From Diploscapter coronatus (Eukaryota; Nematoda; Chromadorea; Rhabditida; Rhabditidae), in contig OZ038423.1 in assembly GCA_964036155.1 (NCBI GenBank), positions 71,687,249-71,751,248 on the forward strand: DNA of 64,000 nt, given 5' to 3'. The notes under the pieces are model-generated. The model had not been told where the DNA came from and made no database searches. It saw only the letters and a list, made by a program, of their open reading frames with translations. Position 1 is the stretch's first letter. Every line of letters starts with the position of its first letter. Below, in pieces: positions 48,290 through 58,735 of this stretch. The position numbers and the translations under genes were made by a program.

Positions 48290-50184
48290 ATGGGTGGGAT
48301 GAATTTGTCTTCTGGAGATGTTCAGATATTCTTTGCCTCATTCTGTGCCCTACTTCAGGCCATGCAAATGGCGATGTATTCTAATTCAATCTATGCTTAT
48401 TTGAGAACCGTAAGTTACACAATAATCGATGCAGCAGTAAATATTGTCACTTAGCTTGATCCTCAAGCAAACGAAGACGACTTCTCCTGGGTATTGGCAA
48501 TTAGTTCTATCGGTCAAGGCGTTGGAAGCTTCATTTTTGGTCACTTTGCTGAGAAACCTTCGAAAGTACGTCTCTTCATTGATCTAAAAATAATTTCATT
48601 TTTAGATTCGAAAATACCTATTCTTTGGAATGATTCTCAGTACCGTATCAAATATCCCATACTTGTGCCTGCCATTCTTCGAGTCAAAACAAGTCATTTT
48701 GGTTATGATGATCAGTCGATTCGTAGCGGGTTTAGGAAGTATAAATATTTCAATTTTTGAACTAATGATGAGTTTTAGTCACGATAGCTCTGTTACGATA
48801 TTTCGCAAGTACTCACAGTGACAAAGTGAAGCGAAGTAAAGCGATGGCATTATTATCTGCCGGAAGTGCCTTTGGGTCGTTGATTGGTTCAGGTATGGCT
48901 CTAAATAAGATGCTAGACAATGATTGACCTAAATCCAGGAATAATCGTGTTCTACTCTAAGGCTCTTCAAGTTGAAACTGCTGTGTTGAACACTTATACG
49001 ATCACTCCAATATTGTCAATTCTAAGCAGTTTGGCTGGATTTGCAGTGTTGCTTTGTCTTCGACCAAATAGACCGAGCAAGGATTGTGAGAAAATCGAAT
49101 ATCAGTGCAATAATAATGGAAGCAAGGAGGTCTATTAATTCAATTATGATTTTAAAATATCAACTCTTTAGAAAATCGCATTCGGACAGAATGAAGTCAA
49201 GCATGATAATATTGCTTTATTCGTCTGCATTTACACTCGATTTGCTCAAAATTTCATGCAGGCCGCTTTGGATACGTAAGAACTTTCTTCCTCTATATAC
49301 TTTTTTCGATTTTAACCCTTCAGTTTCGGACAACCATATCTTATGATCCTGTACATGATTTCGAAGAAGGACATCGTGAGATTGTTCTCTCAGAACACAA
49401 CTATCATGAGTTTCTTAAGCCTCATGATTTATATCTCAATTATTTTTGGGAAGGATCTGAAATGGTTAGGCTATTACATCATTTTCTAAATCAAATTCAA
49501 ATTAAGTTGCTTAAATCATATGCAAGTTGCAATGGGCGTTTTGATATCTTCCACGATGTTTCTCATGATTACTTTTCCATGGAGCTTCTATCCCGAATAT
49601 CCAACTTATGATGAAATTCATCACTTGAATCAATCATTAGGTGAAATTTGGATTTTGACAATAATAATTCCTAGAATCAGTTTAGGTACCGAATCATTAG
49701 AAGACTGTTGGTCATCAGGATTCAGATGGTGTGACTCCTTGCATGTTTTACTATCACCTTGGGTCAGAATAATATTTTACGCTTTATGCAAATGAATGTT
49801 CAGATCTATTTCATTGGCTATAGTGTATTATTCGGTTTGCTAGTGCCATTTTTGAATGTACACAATGTTGCTCTATATTCTAAACTACTTGCTCATAAAG
49901 AGGTGGGTTTAGAAAATGTCATTAAGGTTTTATATGAATATTTTAGGGACTTTATCATGGAGTATACGATTTATGCTATTCGGTCTCCTCTGTATTGGCT
50001 CCATTAATTTCTATGTAAAGATTCACTTTTAAAATATTCTAATAAATGTTAATTTAGGTACGTTTATACTCGTTATGGTCCTAGTTATACGTGGATTATG
50101 TTAGGATCGATTATTCTACTAGCCGTAATTCTTTGGGCGACGTTTTACAGGCGAATTAGAAGAAAAGAAGCGAAATGCTCATAA
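48290..50184 (+). CDS. major facilitator, MFSD8/CLN7-like lysosomal membrane protein
   Basis: Twelve exons: 48290-48409, 48455-48565, 48606-48738, 48779-48892, 48939-49129, 49172-49275, 49324-49464, 49507-49640, 49686-49762, 49804-49902, 49947-50014 and 50058-50184. They join to 472 aa. Marks of the CLN7 group are SNSIYAYLRTLDPQANEDDF, SWVLAISSIGQGVGSFIFGH, RFVAGLG then the FAS-THSDKVKRSKAMALLSAG cytosolic loop, IYTRFAQNFMQAALDT, a DCWSSGFRWCDS Cys pair in the late lumenal loop, ALYSKLLAHKEGLYHGVYDL and MYVYTRYGPSYTW. Human MFSD8/CLN7 is a lysosomal polytopic protein linked to chloride conductance; nematodes carry several paralogues. The ATG chosen gives a short cytosolic N-terminus, but the frame is open upstream to 48253, so the true start may lie in an earlier exon. 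One intron ends TTAAG (49502-49506). Confidence 0.85.
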
Positions 50185-50870
50185 TTTTCCAGTATTAAAA
50201 ATTTAATTTCGTTTATATTTTTTAGAGATTTTATGAAATAGACTTTTCTATTTTTAAATTGTATCTGATGAATACGAAACGGCTGAATTTAATGCGTGTA
50301 GACTTTATAGGAAGTTTTTAAATTATGTCTCAACTCGCAAATTGTACTTTGAGCTCAGCATTTGCTAAATGTTGTTGACTTTTCAGATTACACTTAAAAA
50401 CTATATGTTCTCAGAATATAGAACACTTATTGTTTGCAATTGTGCAAAGAACTAGGCTATCGATTTTTTCAACTTATTATCGTTTTAGTGTTACCCTTTT
50501 CAGGGTTCCTATTTCCATTTAAACCTGCATATCATAAGTTTCGTTTGATGGGTTGACAACGATTTATTTCTGACGAATAAAATTTTCTCAAATTTGCCGA
50601 AATTGAAGTACTCATAAAGTGCCCTAAGACAAATGAGAAAATTGTCGTTTGTTGAATAAAAAGCCGAAAGGCAAACGACACAGCCAAGGAGAATGCGATC
50701 GAAACAAAGAGGCTGGTTTCCAGGGTAACGAGCAAGAGTTCAACGAGGATAGAGCTGAAATCCGGCTAATTTTCAAGTCTTTTTCTTACCTCTATCATTA
50801 TCTTTTCGAAATAATCACTTTGAATTAACCTATTTCCCACGATAAATATCATCTTTAGATCGGCAACAAA
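50185..50870. other. intergenic / wdr-31 upstream region
   Basis: No exon supported. An ATCTTTAG acceptor at 50859 just before the wdr-31 ATG is a likely trans-splice or 5' UTR acceptor. Confidence 0.5.
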
Positions 50871-52332
50871 ATGGGTAACGCGTATATGGCAATATCGACA
50901 CAGGATCCGAACGATGTGATGAAGGCAAAGTATGAAATTGTTTGAATGTTATTATTTTATCGCGAAAATCGGTTAAATGCTATTTAATGATTCAGTCTTC
51001 GAAAATCCAAATCCCATGGTCTCGTTAGTTCCGTCGAGCATCGTAAAACACCGCATTTGGATACAATCACGGCTCTTCTACCGGTCAGGCCTGGGATGCT
51101 TTTGGCGGCAAGTAAAGACCGAGTATGGCAATTTTTAAACTAAGCAAATTTTTTGAGATAATAATTTTAGTCCGTATCGCTAAACAACATGGACACGGGC
51201 GAATGTATACTCCGGAACGTTTGTCATAGTGAGGAAGTTACTAAAGTGTGAATTCCATAAAGTAATGATCAATTGAAGAATTTTCAGATAGCCTACCGAA
51301 ACGCTGTTGGAAAACACGTAATCCTGACAGGTAGTAGAGACCAAACCATCAAGCTTTGGCAGTTCAACAATGGAGCACTGCTGAAGACGTTTAACGGGCA
51401 CCAGTTTGTTGTTACAGGGCTGGCTACTGTGGATGGTACCTATTGGTTTTAGAATTTTCTTTTTTGTAAATTTATATCCCAGACTCCCGATTCGTCTCCG
51501 GCTCAAGGGACACGAGTGTTCGACTATGGGATCTCGAAACTGGAAAGGAAGTACGGAGGCAAGACATCAACAGGAATATTGTATGAAGGTCTGGTTTTTT
51601 CCGAACTATTTTTCTCTATCTAGGTAACCCATATCGTCTACCACAATTCGACAGGAGTATTTGCCCAGTCTTCCGAGGACAAGGAAATCAAAATTTGGGA
51701 TACTCGAGATTTAAAGGTCGCGTATTCATTCCCAAGAAAGGAGCACATACAGATGCATTGCGATTTTTTCCCGGACGGAACATTTCTCGTCTCTTCCAGT
51801 AATGGCTTCAATGGAGATGGGTGTGAATTGACCGTAAGGGAAATTCGCATTTTTCCCTTAACTTATCTAAAATCTTTTCAGATTTGGGATGTAAGAACGA
51901 GGAAGGCGTTCCGTGAATTGCGAGGTCATGAGGGCTCTGTGACGTGTGTTTCTTTCGTGCCTCAACAAATGACATTCAAGAAGTTGATCGCTTCTGTTTC
52001 TGCTGACCAGACGATCAGGCTATGGAATGCTGAAGAAGGAGGTAAAATAGAGCTAAATATTATTTTTGTTTAAATTATCCATTTTAGGCTGCCTATGGAC
52101 CGAAGAAGCTAGCCTTCACGGTGACAACCTGACTTGCACAGCAATTTCTGATGGGCAAATGGTTGTGGGTGGAGCGAAGGGAACGATGATACAGTACAAA
52201 CTGCAGAGCAAGGCAGGAAGGATATTTTTGCATCAACTATCAACATATTCGCAAACAAGCCTGACAACATCAAATTCATCCTTCAATACGACATCGAAAA
52301 GTAGAGATACTTCATCATACTTGGCTTCATGA
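50871..52332 (+). CDS. wdr-31: WD40-repeat protein WDR31 homologue
   Basis: Eight exons: 50871-50929, 50996-51122, 51171-51245, 51288-51435, 51483-51580, 51624-51833, 51882-52041 and 52088-52332. They join to 373 aa, near the human WDR31 length. The start MGN is an N-myristoylation context. WD repeats end in KLWQF, RLWDLETGK, KIWDTRDLK, IWDVRTRK and RLWNAEEGG. Diagnostic WDR31 stretches are FVVTGLATVDDSRFVSGSRD, INRNIVTHIVYHNSTGVFAQ and SSEDKEIKIWDTRDLKVAYSF followed by HIQMHCD and SSSNGFNGDGCELTIWD. In C. elegans WDR-31 is a ciliary-base protein working with ELMOD and RP2 GAPs on IFT/BBSome trafficking (established knowledge). The last about 35 residues are Ser/Thr-rich. AATAAA signals lie at 52463-52468 and 52504-52509. 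Confidence 0.93.
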
Positions 52333-52542
52333 CATCATTGTTGTGCATTTAAGCCTTTTGCATGTGCTAAAACAAAATAGTTGTGCTTAGATCATCCCAA
52401 AATCAAAATCGTGATAACCACCACTTTGGCATTTTCATACTTTGATTTGAAATTTTTATGAGAATAAAATGGTGTTGTCCGAATTTAAAGACATATCGAA
52501 CTGAATAAATTATTTTTTGAGATGATTCGAAAATCTCGGTAG

Positions 52543-53569
52543 TCAATAATGCGATGGTCGTCTGCTTTCTGCATGATTTCTGGCGTGATTCGCAGCTGCG
52601 TGATGTATGGCCGGCTCGGTGTGACGAATTTCACTGATGTCTGTAGCCGTGTTGTTACCGAAATAGCCTCCTACAACATTTTTCGCATTAGTCATTTTTC
52701 TTAGTTATTTTGCCAGTGAAAATGTTGGTAATAGTTCATCTATTCGAAATGTGCTCAATCGCCAAATTCTGCTACTAACCTGCCGCCAAAGTTGCCAATA
52801 GAGTGAAGATGCATCCGACCGAGGCTAGCCAATAGCTGTACCCAAGGTGGACGTCCGCAAGCAGTTCGTACGTCACAGACATCATGTAAGCTGAATAAAA
52901 TCGTTATCTTCAAAAAATTCCAATTTTCTTACCTATTTTGCGCTGATATCTCACACCGTAGACGATGAGGGCTATGAGGATCGCAATGAAGGCAAGGAAG
53001 CACAGAGTTGTTGCTGGCAAAGCGAGACGAGCACGAGTGAACAGTCCACAGAAGAAGGCTGAATTGTGATTTTTAGGTCAGGAATAGATAAACCTTAGAA
53101 TTTTGAAATTTCTTCATCATCTGGTGTCTGGGTGTTCTAAGTCGCGAATTCTTACCTAATGCGATGAACTGAAGAATCCATGCCACGATCATCAATGCCA
53201 GTGTAACTTGTTCGAAGGTGAACTGCATCTGAAAAACCGATTCTCAAATTATTGAAGTTGAATTATGCAATTCTACCTCATGCCATCTTGCACAATCGTA
53301 ACTTTCTACTGCTCGATTGTTGCTCCCGCAATCTCGCGTCACCAGACCCATCATCGGAGCATCGTCTCCCTGCAATTTTCCCCTTAATTTCACTTTCTAA
53401 AAATATAATTTTCCCCAAAAATACGACCAAAAGTCGGCAGAAATTGCATTTTCAAAAAGCTCACATCGTAGCTTCTCCATCCCGGTGTAAACAACGCGAC
53501 GCCAGTGATGATGAAGGCTAGGAAAATCAGAAATCCATACACAAATTTGAATACGACTGCAGCAGCCAT
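52543..53569 (-). CDS. Clc-like (claudin-related) tetraspan membrane protein
   Basis: Six exons: 53465-53569, 53277-53369, 53156-53228, 52933-53058, 52780-52890 and 52543-52670. They join to 211 aa, typical for nematode Clc-like proteins. There are four membrane spans (FVYGFLIFLAFIITGVALFT, VTLALMIVAWILQFIAL, LPATTLCFLAFIAILIALIV, WLASVGCIFTLLATLAAGGY). The first extracellular loop has GWRSYDGDDAPMMGLVTRDC and a second Cys in DCARWHE, the claudin-like W...C...C layout. The C-terminal tail is His/Ala-rich and ends PSHY. In C. elegans relatives such as NSY-4 act in signalling or junction-like roles; the role here is unknown. The gene converges with wdr-31, 210 bp stop to stop. Confidence 0.9.
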
Positions 53570-56500
53570 TTGAAAAATGGGTGACCCAGAGTTTGCCTAT
53601 CGAAAATCGGGTAAATTCAGGGCATAGAAGATGAGCAATAAGCAAGGGGTAGTGAAAGTCGAAATCAAGTGGCTAGAGAAGAATCTTCCCCTTTCCCTTT
53701 GTCTCCCGAATTGTGTTTCCGAGCAACGATACGTATGTTTTCCGGATGCTCCCGGACAACTACCAACCAGCAACTACTTTTGAATGCGAAACGAGAACGA
53801 GAATCAAGCCACAAATCAACTCCATTTGGGGGATGTTCGTAGTCAAACTGAGAAAATGTGATCAAAACCCAATTTTAAAAGTCGTAGAGAAGCTTCTGGG
53901 AAACCCTGGAAGCGCATTTGACCGGTACAACAGAGTTACTACGTTTCATGATTGCCAGTTTTTAGTTACTATTTATTCGGGAACGAACATCGAGAATCAC
54001 TATGGACTTTGAGCGACTTTCCTTCAAATTTTAGGATTCTCACTAATTGACCACAAATGTGTGCAGAATACATCTATCTTGCAAGGATAATTGGATTAAA
54101 TTAGATGCACAGAGAATAATCAATCTTCAATATTCTGAGCTGAAATCACTATTCCCTCCTAAAATGCTCGAATAAATTTTCATTGCTGCTCATTTTGAGC
54201 GTTTCTTTGTTTATCATGGAGACAGGCTTGGTGAATTGGCTCCCACTCATAGCATCTCGTTTCGCGTAAACATCCGGGAGCAGTCCTGAAGAGGAAACTA
54301 CAGGACGGAAGCCATTGCATTGGCGTAATTCACGAATCTTTTTATATGCGCTTGGCCCTGGACTGCCGGCTTAAACATAAGCCATAGATAAAAGCTTCGG
54401 AGTAGTAACACTGGAATATTCATCTATCCAGTAAAATCGTCATATTTTACTTCGTCTAAGTTATAAAGCTCGTTCATTTTCAGTTAATTGGATCGAACGA
54501 TGATTTCTGTCACGCAGTTGTGCTAAAATAGAGAAAAGTTGTAGCGGAAATGATCATTCAACCCTATATTGATTCTGTTGTCCCGAAAACTTGATGATCT
54601 TGGCATTAAGATGGAATATTCCTGGGTGGTTTTTCATTTTGTCTGAATATTACGCGGAGGATGTGGATGCAATTTGCCGGTTGCAACCAACTCGTGTGCC
54701 TTTCTGCCCGTTGCCTCATCATCGCTTGTCGTTCGCCTGCAAGCAATAATTGTCTGTGCCTGGGGGCTCAGGACGAAGAAGGGGAAATGTCTATCTCCGC
54801 CCTGGTCCTCGGCCCGTCCCACACTGCTGACATAATGACTGATTGCCCGGCGATTGTTTTCTTTGTCTCTATCTTCCTCTCATTTTGTTCTTTTGATGAG
54901 ACCAACAAATCGATTTATTTTAAAACCTGCTCCGTTGCTAAAATTTAACAATTACCTATATATAATACAATTTAGCAATGAAGCACACTTCACTTTATCC
55001 TGTTATTTCTTCCTCTTTTTCCATTGATAGAGCGCTCCTGATAGGATAGGCTGCCCCATTGGTAATTTTATAATTTCCTGGCTAAAATTTGGCATTGGAG
55101 CATATTCACTATAAACAATCTATTTTTTTAGTTTTTGATACCCTAATTTACCCTTTCCCTGCAACTTCTAATTTCCTTTTCCATTCTTTTATTAGACTCA
55201 TTCTTTCCGTCGTAACATTTGTTTCTAACCCCATTTTTTGCATGTGCGCTCTGAAAATGTCTCGAATTCTAGCCCGCTGTCAAATATTTTGCTCATATTT
55301 TCTCGCACATCGATGGACTCTGGGGCTGGACTTCTGCTAAGGGAGGGGTGGGGATGAGTATGAAATATTACAGTGGCAGAAGAGAGCCAGATGACAGCTG
55401 TGAGGCTCGGCAAGCGGCTATGGCCATGTCTAAGCAGCTCAACTTGGGAAAAGTCGGATTTTAGAAATCATTTTATAACAACCCTGAACGACTTTCGATT
55501 TATTGCGCTGATTTTGATCTCAGGAAAAATTTACCTTGAAGTAAACTTCGAACCCGAATTCGTTGTTCCTTCGAAGAAAACTCTTGTATGAGTTTTTGGC
55601 CACATTTGGACCGAGAAATTGTGTTATGTAGTCTTCGGCTTAAATTTTGTTGTTATTTCAACGCTGTCTTACTTCTGTCGCAGCCCGAAAAATGAGCATA
55701 GGGATTCCTCGTTTTTTCCGAATTTCCTCCTTAGCTATTCTTATCCTCTTCCTCTCTTATTTAGTAGCCGGCCAGCTGCAAAGAAATGCATCCGCGCACG
55801 AGCTGCTTGAATAGAGGCGAGGAAGTAAGTCGACCAAATTGGCAATACATCATTTGGCTATACATGTGCATGGACAGGGTTCTATCACTTTATGTTTTGG
55901 AGCGGTAATTTATTTTGTTTGTTGCGGATATCATTCATTTTTCCTTGTTGTTTTTCTGCCGTTTTATTAGAACATGGCTGTGCCTTTAAAATATGTGACT
56001 ATTTTCAACAAATTTTGGTCACTCTGAAAACATTCGACGATTTAAACAAATCCCGATCACCATAAATCGGCCAGCTTCACAAAAGAACGCTTCTGCCCTA
56101 AAACGTGCACAATTTTACTGATGAACGTCCTCTTGACGATGTTCATTCCGTGTTTTCATATTCCGTGCCCTAACACGTTCTACTGCCGAGATTCTCTTCG
56201 AGCTTCTTTCGCGTTCGTTTCCCTCGGGGCATTTCTGTTTCACCCCCTTTGCTCTTCACTCTATCAACTCTTTCTTGTCCTCGAGATCTCTCACATTGCC
56301 ATCTGCCTTTGGCACTTTCTCATCTCAAAGCAGATCTTCAATCCTCACTTCATAATTGACAACTTGGCCTGATATTTCATATTTTTGTTGACTAAAGCTT
56401 CGACCCTTAAATCAATTTGAACTTATTTTGTCGCCAATTGTGGAGTTAGTGTCAAATTATTAAGAAAGAATATGTATAGAATTTTTTTCCTTGTAATACT

Positions 56501-56811
56501 ATTCCTAACCTAAAATTGAAAATAATAATTGAAAATCGCGAAGAATACAATTTTTCAAAGTCCATAAATGCATTTTCTCCCTGTTTACTTTTATTTTGCC
56601 ATCGTAATCCCATATTTCGTGCATTTACTTCATGCTTTTCGAGCATCAGAGCTCATCATTCGTTGCTTGTTTATTCTCATTTTCATGCCCATTCAAGCAT
56701 GATATTTGTCATCATTTCAAGCTCCGAATATTCATTCAACCGATGCTCGTTATCTCAAAACCAACATATATTTTAGATATTTTATATTTAAACGATTTAT
56801 TTTATTTTCAG
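53570..56811. other. intergenic, about 3.2 kb
   Basis: Upstream of the Clc-like gene (-) and of the small membrane protein (+). No exon could be supported; ORFs such as 54661-54948 and 56121-56372 lack splice and family support. Confidence 0.5.
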
Positions 56812-57626
56812 ATGAGTGTTTGCGGGAAATGGTATACGTTTGAGTGTGACCAATTGAGCTGCTGTGAATCGTACCAATTTCGAGTATACTTGCTATTCTT
56901 TACGTAAGTTATATTTAATTTTGTATCGACTTTATCAAAATTTACGGCATATTTCAATTGGAATAATCGTGACAATTTAAATTACGCTATGTTAGTCATA
57001 CTCATTGAATTCCTTAAAATTGCTATTATTCAATCTAAAATAAAATATTGATATTTTAACTAGAGCAAATAGCTAATATTCCATTTTCAGTTTCCTATTA
57101 GTGCTAATCGCGTTTCTGATCGGCGGCTGCTGGATGATCTTCGAGTTTCGTCCTTCATATCGGTGAGTCTATCTTCTTGATTCGAGAAAAACTAAAGATC
57201 TAAAGTTAGGGCAGCAAATTGGATATGTCTGAATCTGAATCTGCTCGCACTGCTCTCGGGGTTATGCGAAATTCTATTATCGGGCTTATTTAGCCATGCA
57301 ATCCTTTTTGCTTCACAGCCAGATTCTAAATGCGAGTTATCGATATACTCGAATAAAATGAATTCCGAGGACAGGAAAAGTTTTTATGAAAGCATAAAAT
57401 TTATCCAAAAAGTTGAATAGTACGCTATAAATTAGCACATTTACATAAATAATTTCAATTTCTCAGAAATCGACTGCACCGAACAGATTCTGAAATGCGA
57501 CGTCAGATCGAGATGAAGTCATTTGAAGAAACCAAGTACTTGAGGCGATTCTCCGAGCTCAAGTGAGTCCTCCTTGTTGTTATTAAGTTTTTCTATTTTC
57601 GGGATTTTAGCACGTCCAACCGTTAA
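56812..57626 (+). CDS. small single-pass membrane protein, 91 aa
   Basis: Four exons: 56812-56903, 57091-57162, 57467-57562 and 57611-57626. The ATG follows TTATTTTCAG directly, a likely trans-splice acceptor. The protein has a Cys-rich N-terminus (MSVCGKWYTFECDQLSCCES), one long hydrophobic span (VYLLFFTFLLVLIAFLIGGC) and a basic helical tail (NRLHRTDSEMRRQIEMKSFE), predicting a membrane anchor with a cytosolic coiled tail. The last donor AA|GTGAGT overlaps the in-frame codons AAG TGA. An unspliced message would therefore encode a 88-residue form ending SELK, and the spliced one ends SELNTSNR. No family is recognised. Confidence 0.7.
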
Positions 57627-58735
57627 CGAAAACAGCTATATTTTTCCTGCTAAAATGATACGTAAATTGACACCTTTCCGATAATTGGCAGTGTTTTTTG
57701 TAAGACGATAGTGAAAAATATTCTTGCAACATGAGATGAAATTCTAACACAGCGCTTTCGTTCGAAAATTGTGAATATTTTGAAACAGTAGAGAGATGTG
57801 ATTGGTACAAGTCCAGTGAATAATACAATTTTAACAATATGAGTAGTTCATCTAACTAGTTGTTATCCATTCTTTCTGTTAAAACGTAAGGAGATTATCG
57901 CTTTTTGATAAATGGAAGTCATTGGATAAATTTATCATGCGATGCCAATAAGCTAGAAACAGTGGATATGATAAATGTCCTTTAATGCATGGAAATATAA
58001 ATTTGCAGAGTATTTTTTCAGTCCGTTGCAAGCTCGTCGTCATTCTATTGATAATTGAACCTAACCTGAAACATATTCAAACCTCGAATTCTCAAGCAAC
58101 TCAGCAGTTCAATGCAAATTCCTTTACACTTTCGGCCTGCCAATGTACAGTTTGTATTTTCTTATAGAAAACGTAGTAATATTACGAGTTATATTATTTA
58201 CATTAAATATTAATCTTGTGTATTATATTTAGATGTTTTAAATAGTGACTTAATAGATCAAAGTATTAAAGATCAACGTGGAAATTAAAATGCCCGGAAA
58301 CTGTTTTAATCTTCACGCTTCTTCTTCACTAGTCTTATATAACCATGATAAAATGCTAGCAGTCTAGCTGCAGTTTGTAATTCGTTAAGCCTCTTTGCGG
58401 AATTCTGGTTTAAATTAAACTCACTGCGTCAAAATTATTCCTTAATTGATTAATTGATCCTTTAATTCTCTTGGAATCTATGAGTAATTGACTTCAATCA
58501 CTGTGACACGTCCCTATTAATGCCCTCAACACATTTTGTGCTTATCATTATCGAAACCAGCAGATTAATTAATGCCATTGTCGTTTTCCCTTTCAAACTC
58601 CATTTCTCATTTTTTTCTTAATATATGGCTTTGTATCATCTTTTCTAGTTCACAACTAATGATCAGTGATCGATTTTTATTCATTATTAATTGTATATTT
58701 GAAATAAAAATAAATTATTGAGTATTAAGGAAACG
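57627..58735. other. intergenic / acid phosphatase upstream region
   Basis: No exon supported. A CTTATCATTATCG stretch at 58540-58552 (TGATAAG on the - strand) lies about 190 nt upstream of the phosphatase ATG, a possible GATA-factor site. Confidence 0.45.

Noticed and set aside
49142..49346. Alternative frame in the MFSD8-like gene reading KSHSDRMKSSMIILLYSSAF
   Set aside because: The phase-0 frame gives NIALFVCIYTRFAQNFMQAA, which matches the transporter family and the flanking exons.
54661..54948. + strand ORF with two Cys-rich stretches
   Set aside because: No acceptor or start context, the opposite strand is equally open, and no family pattern.
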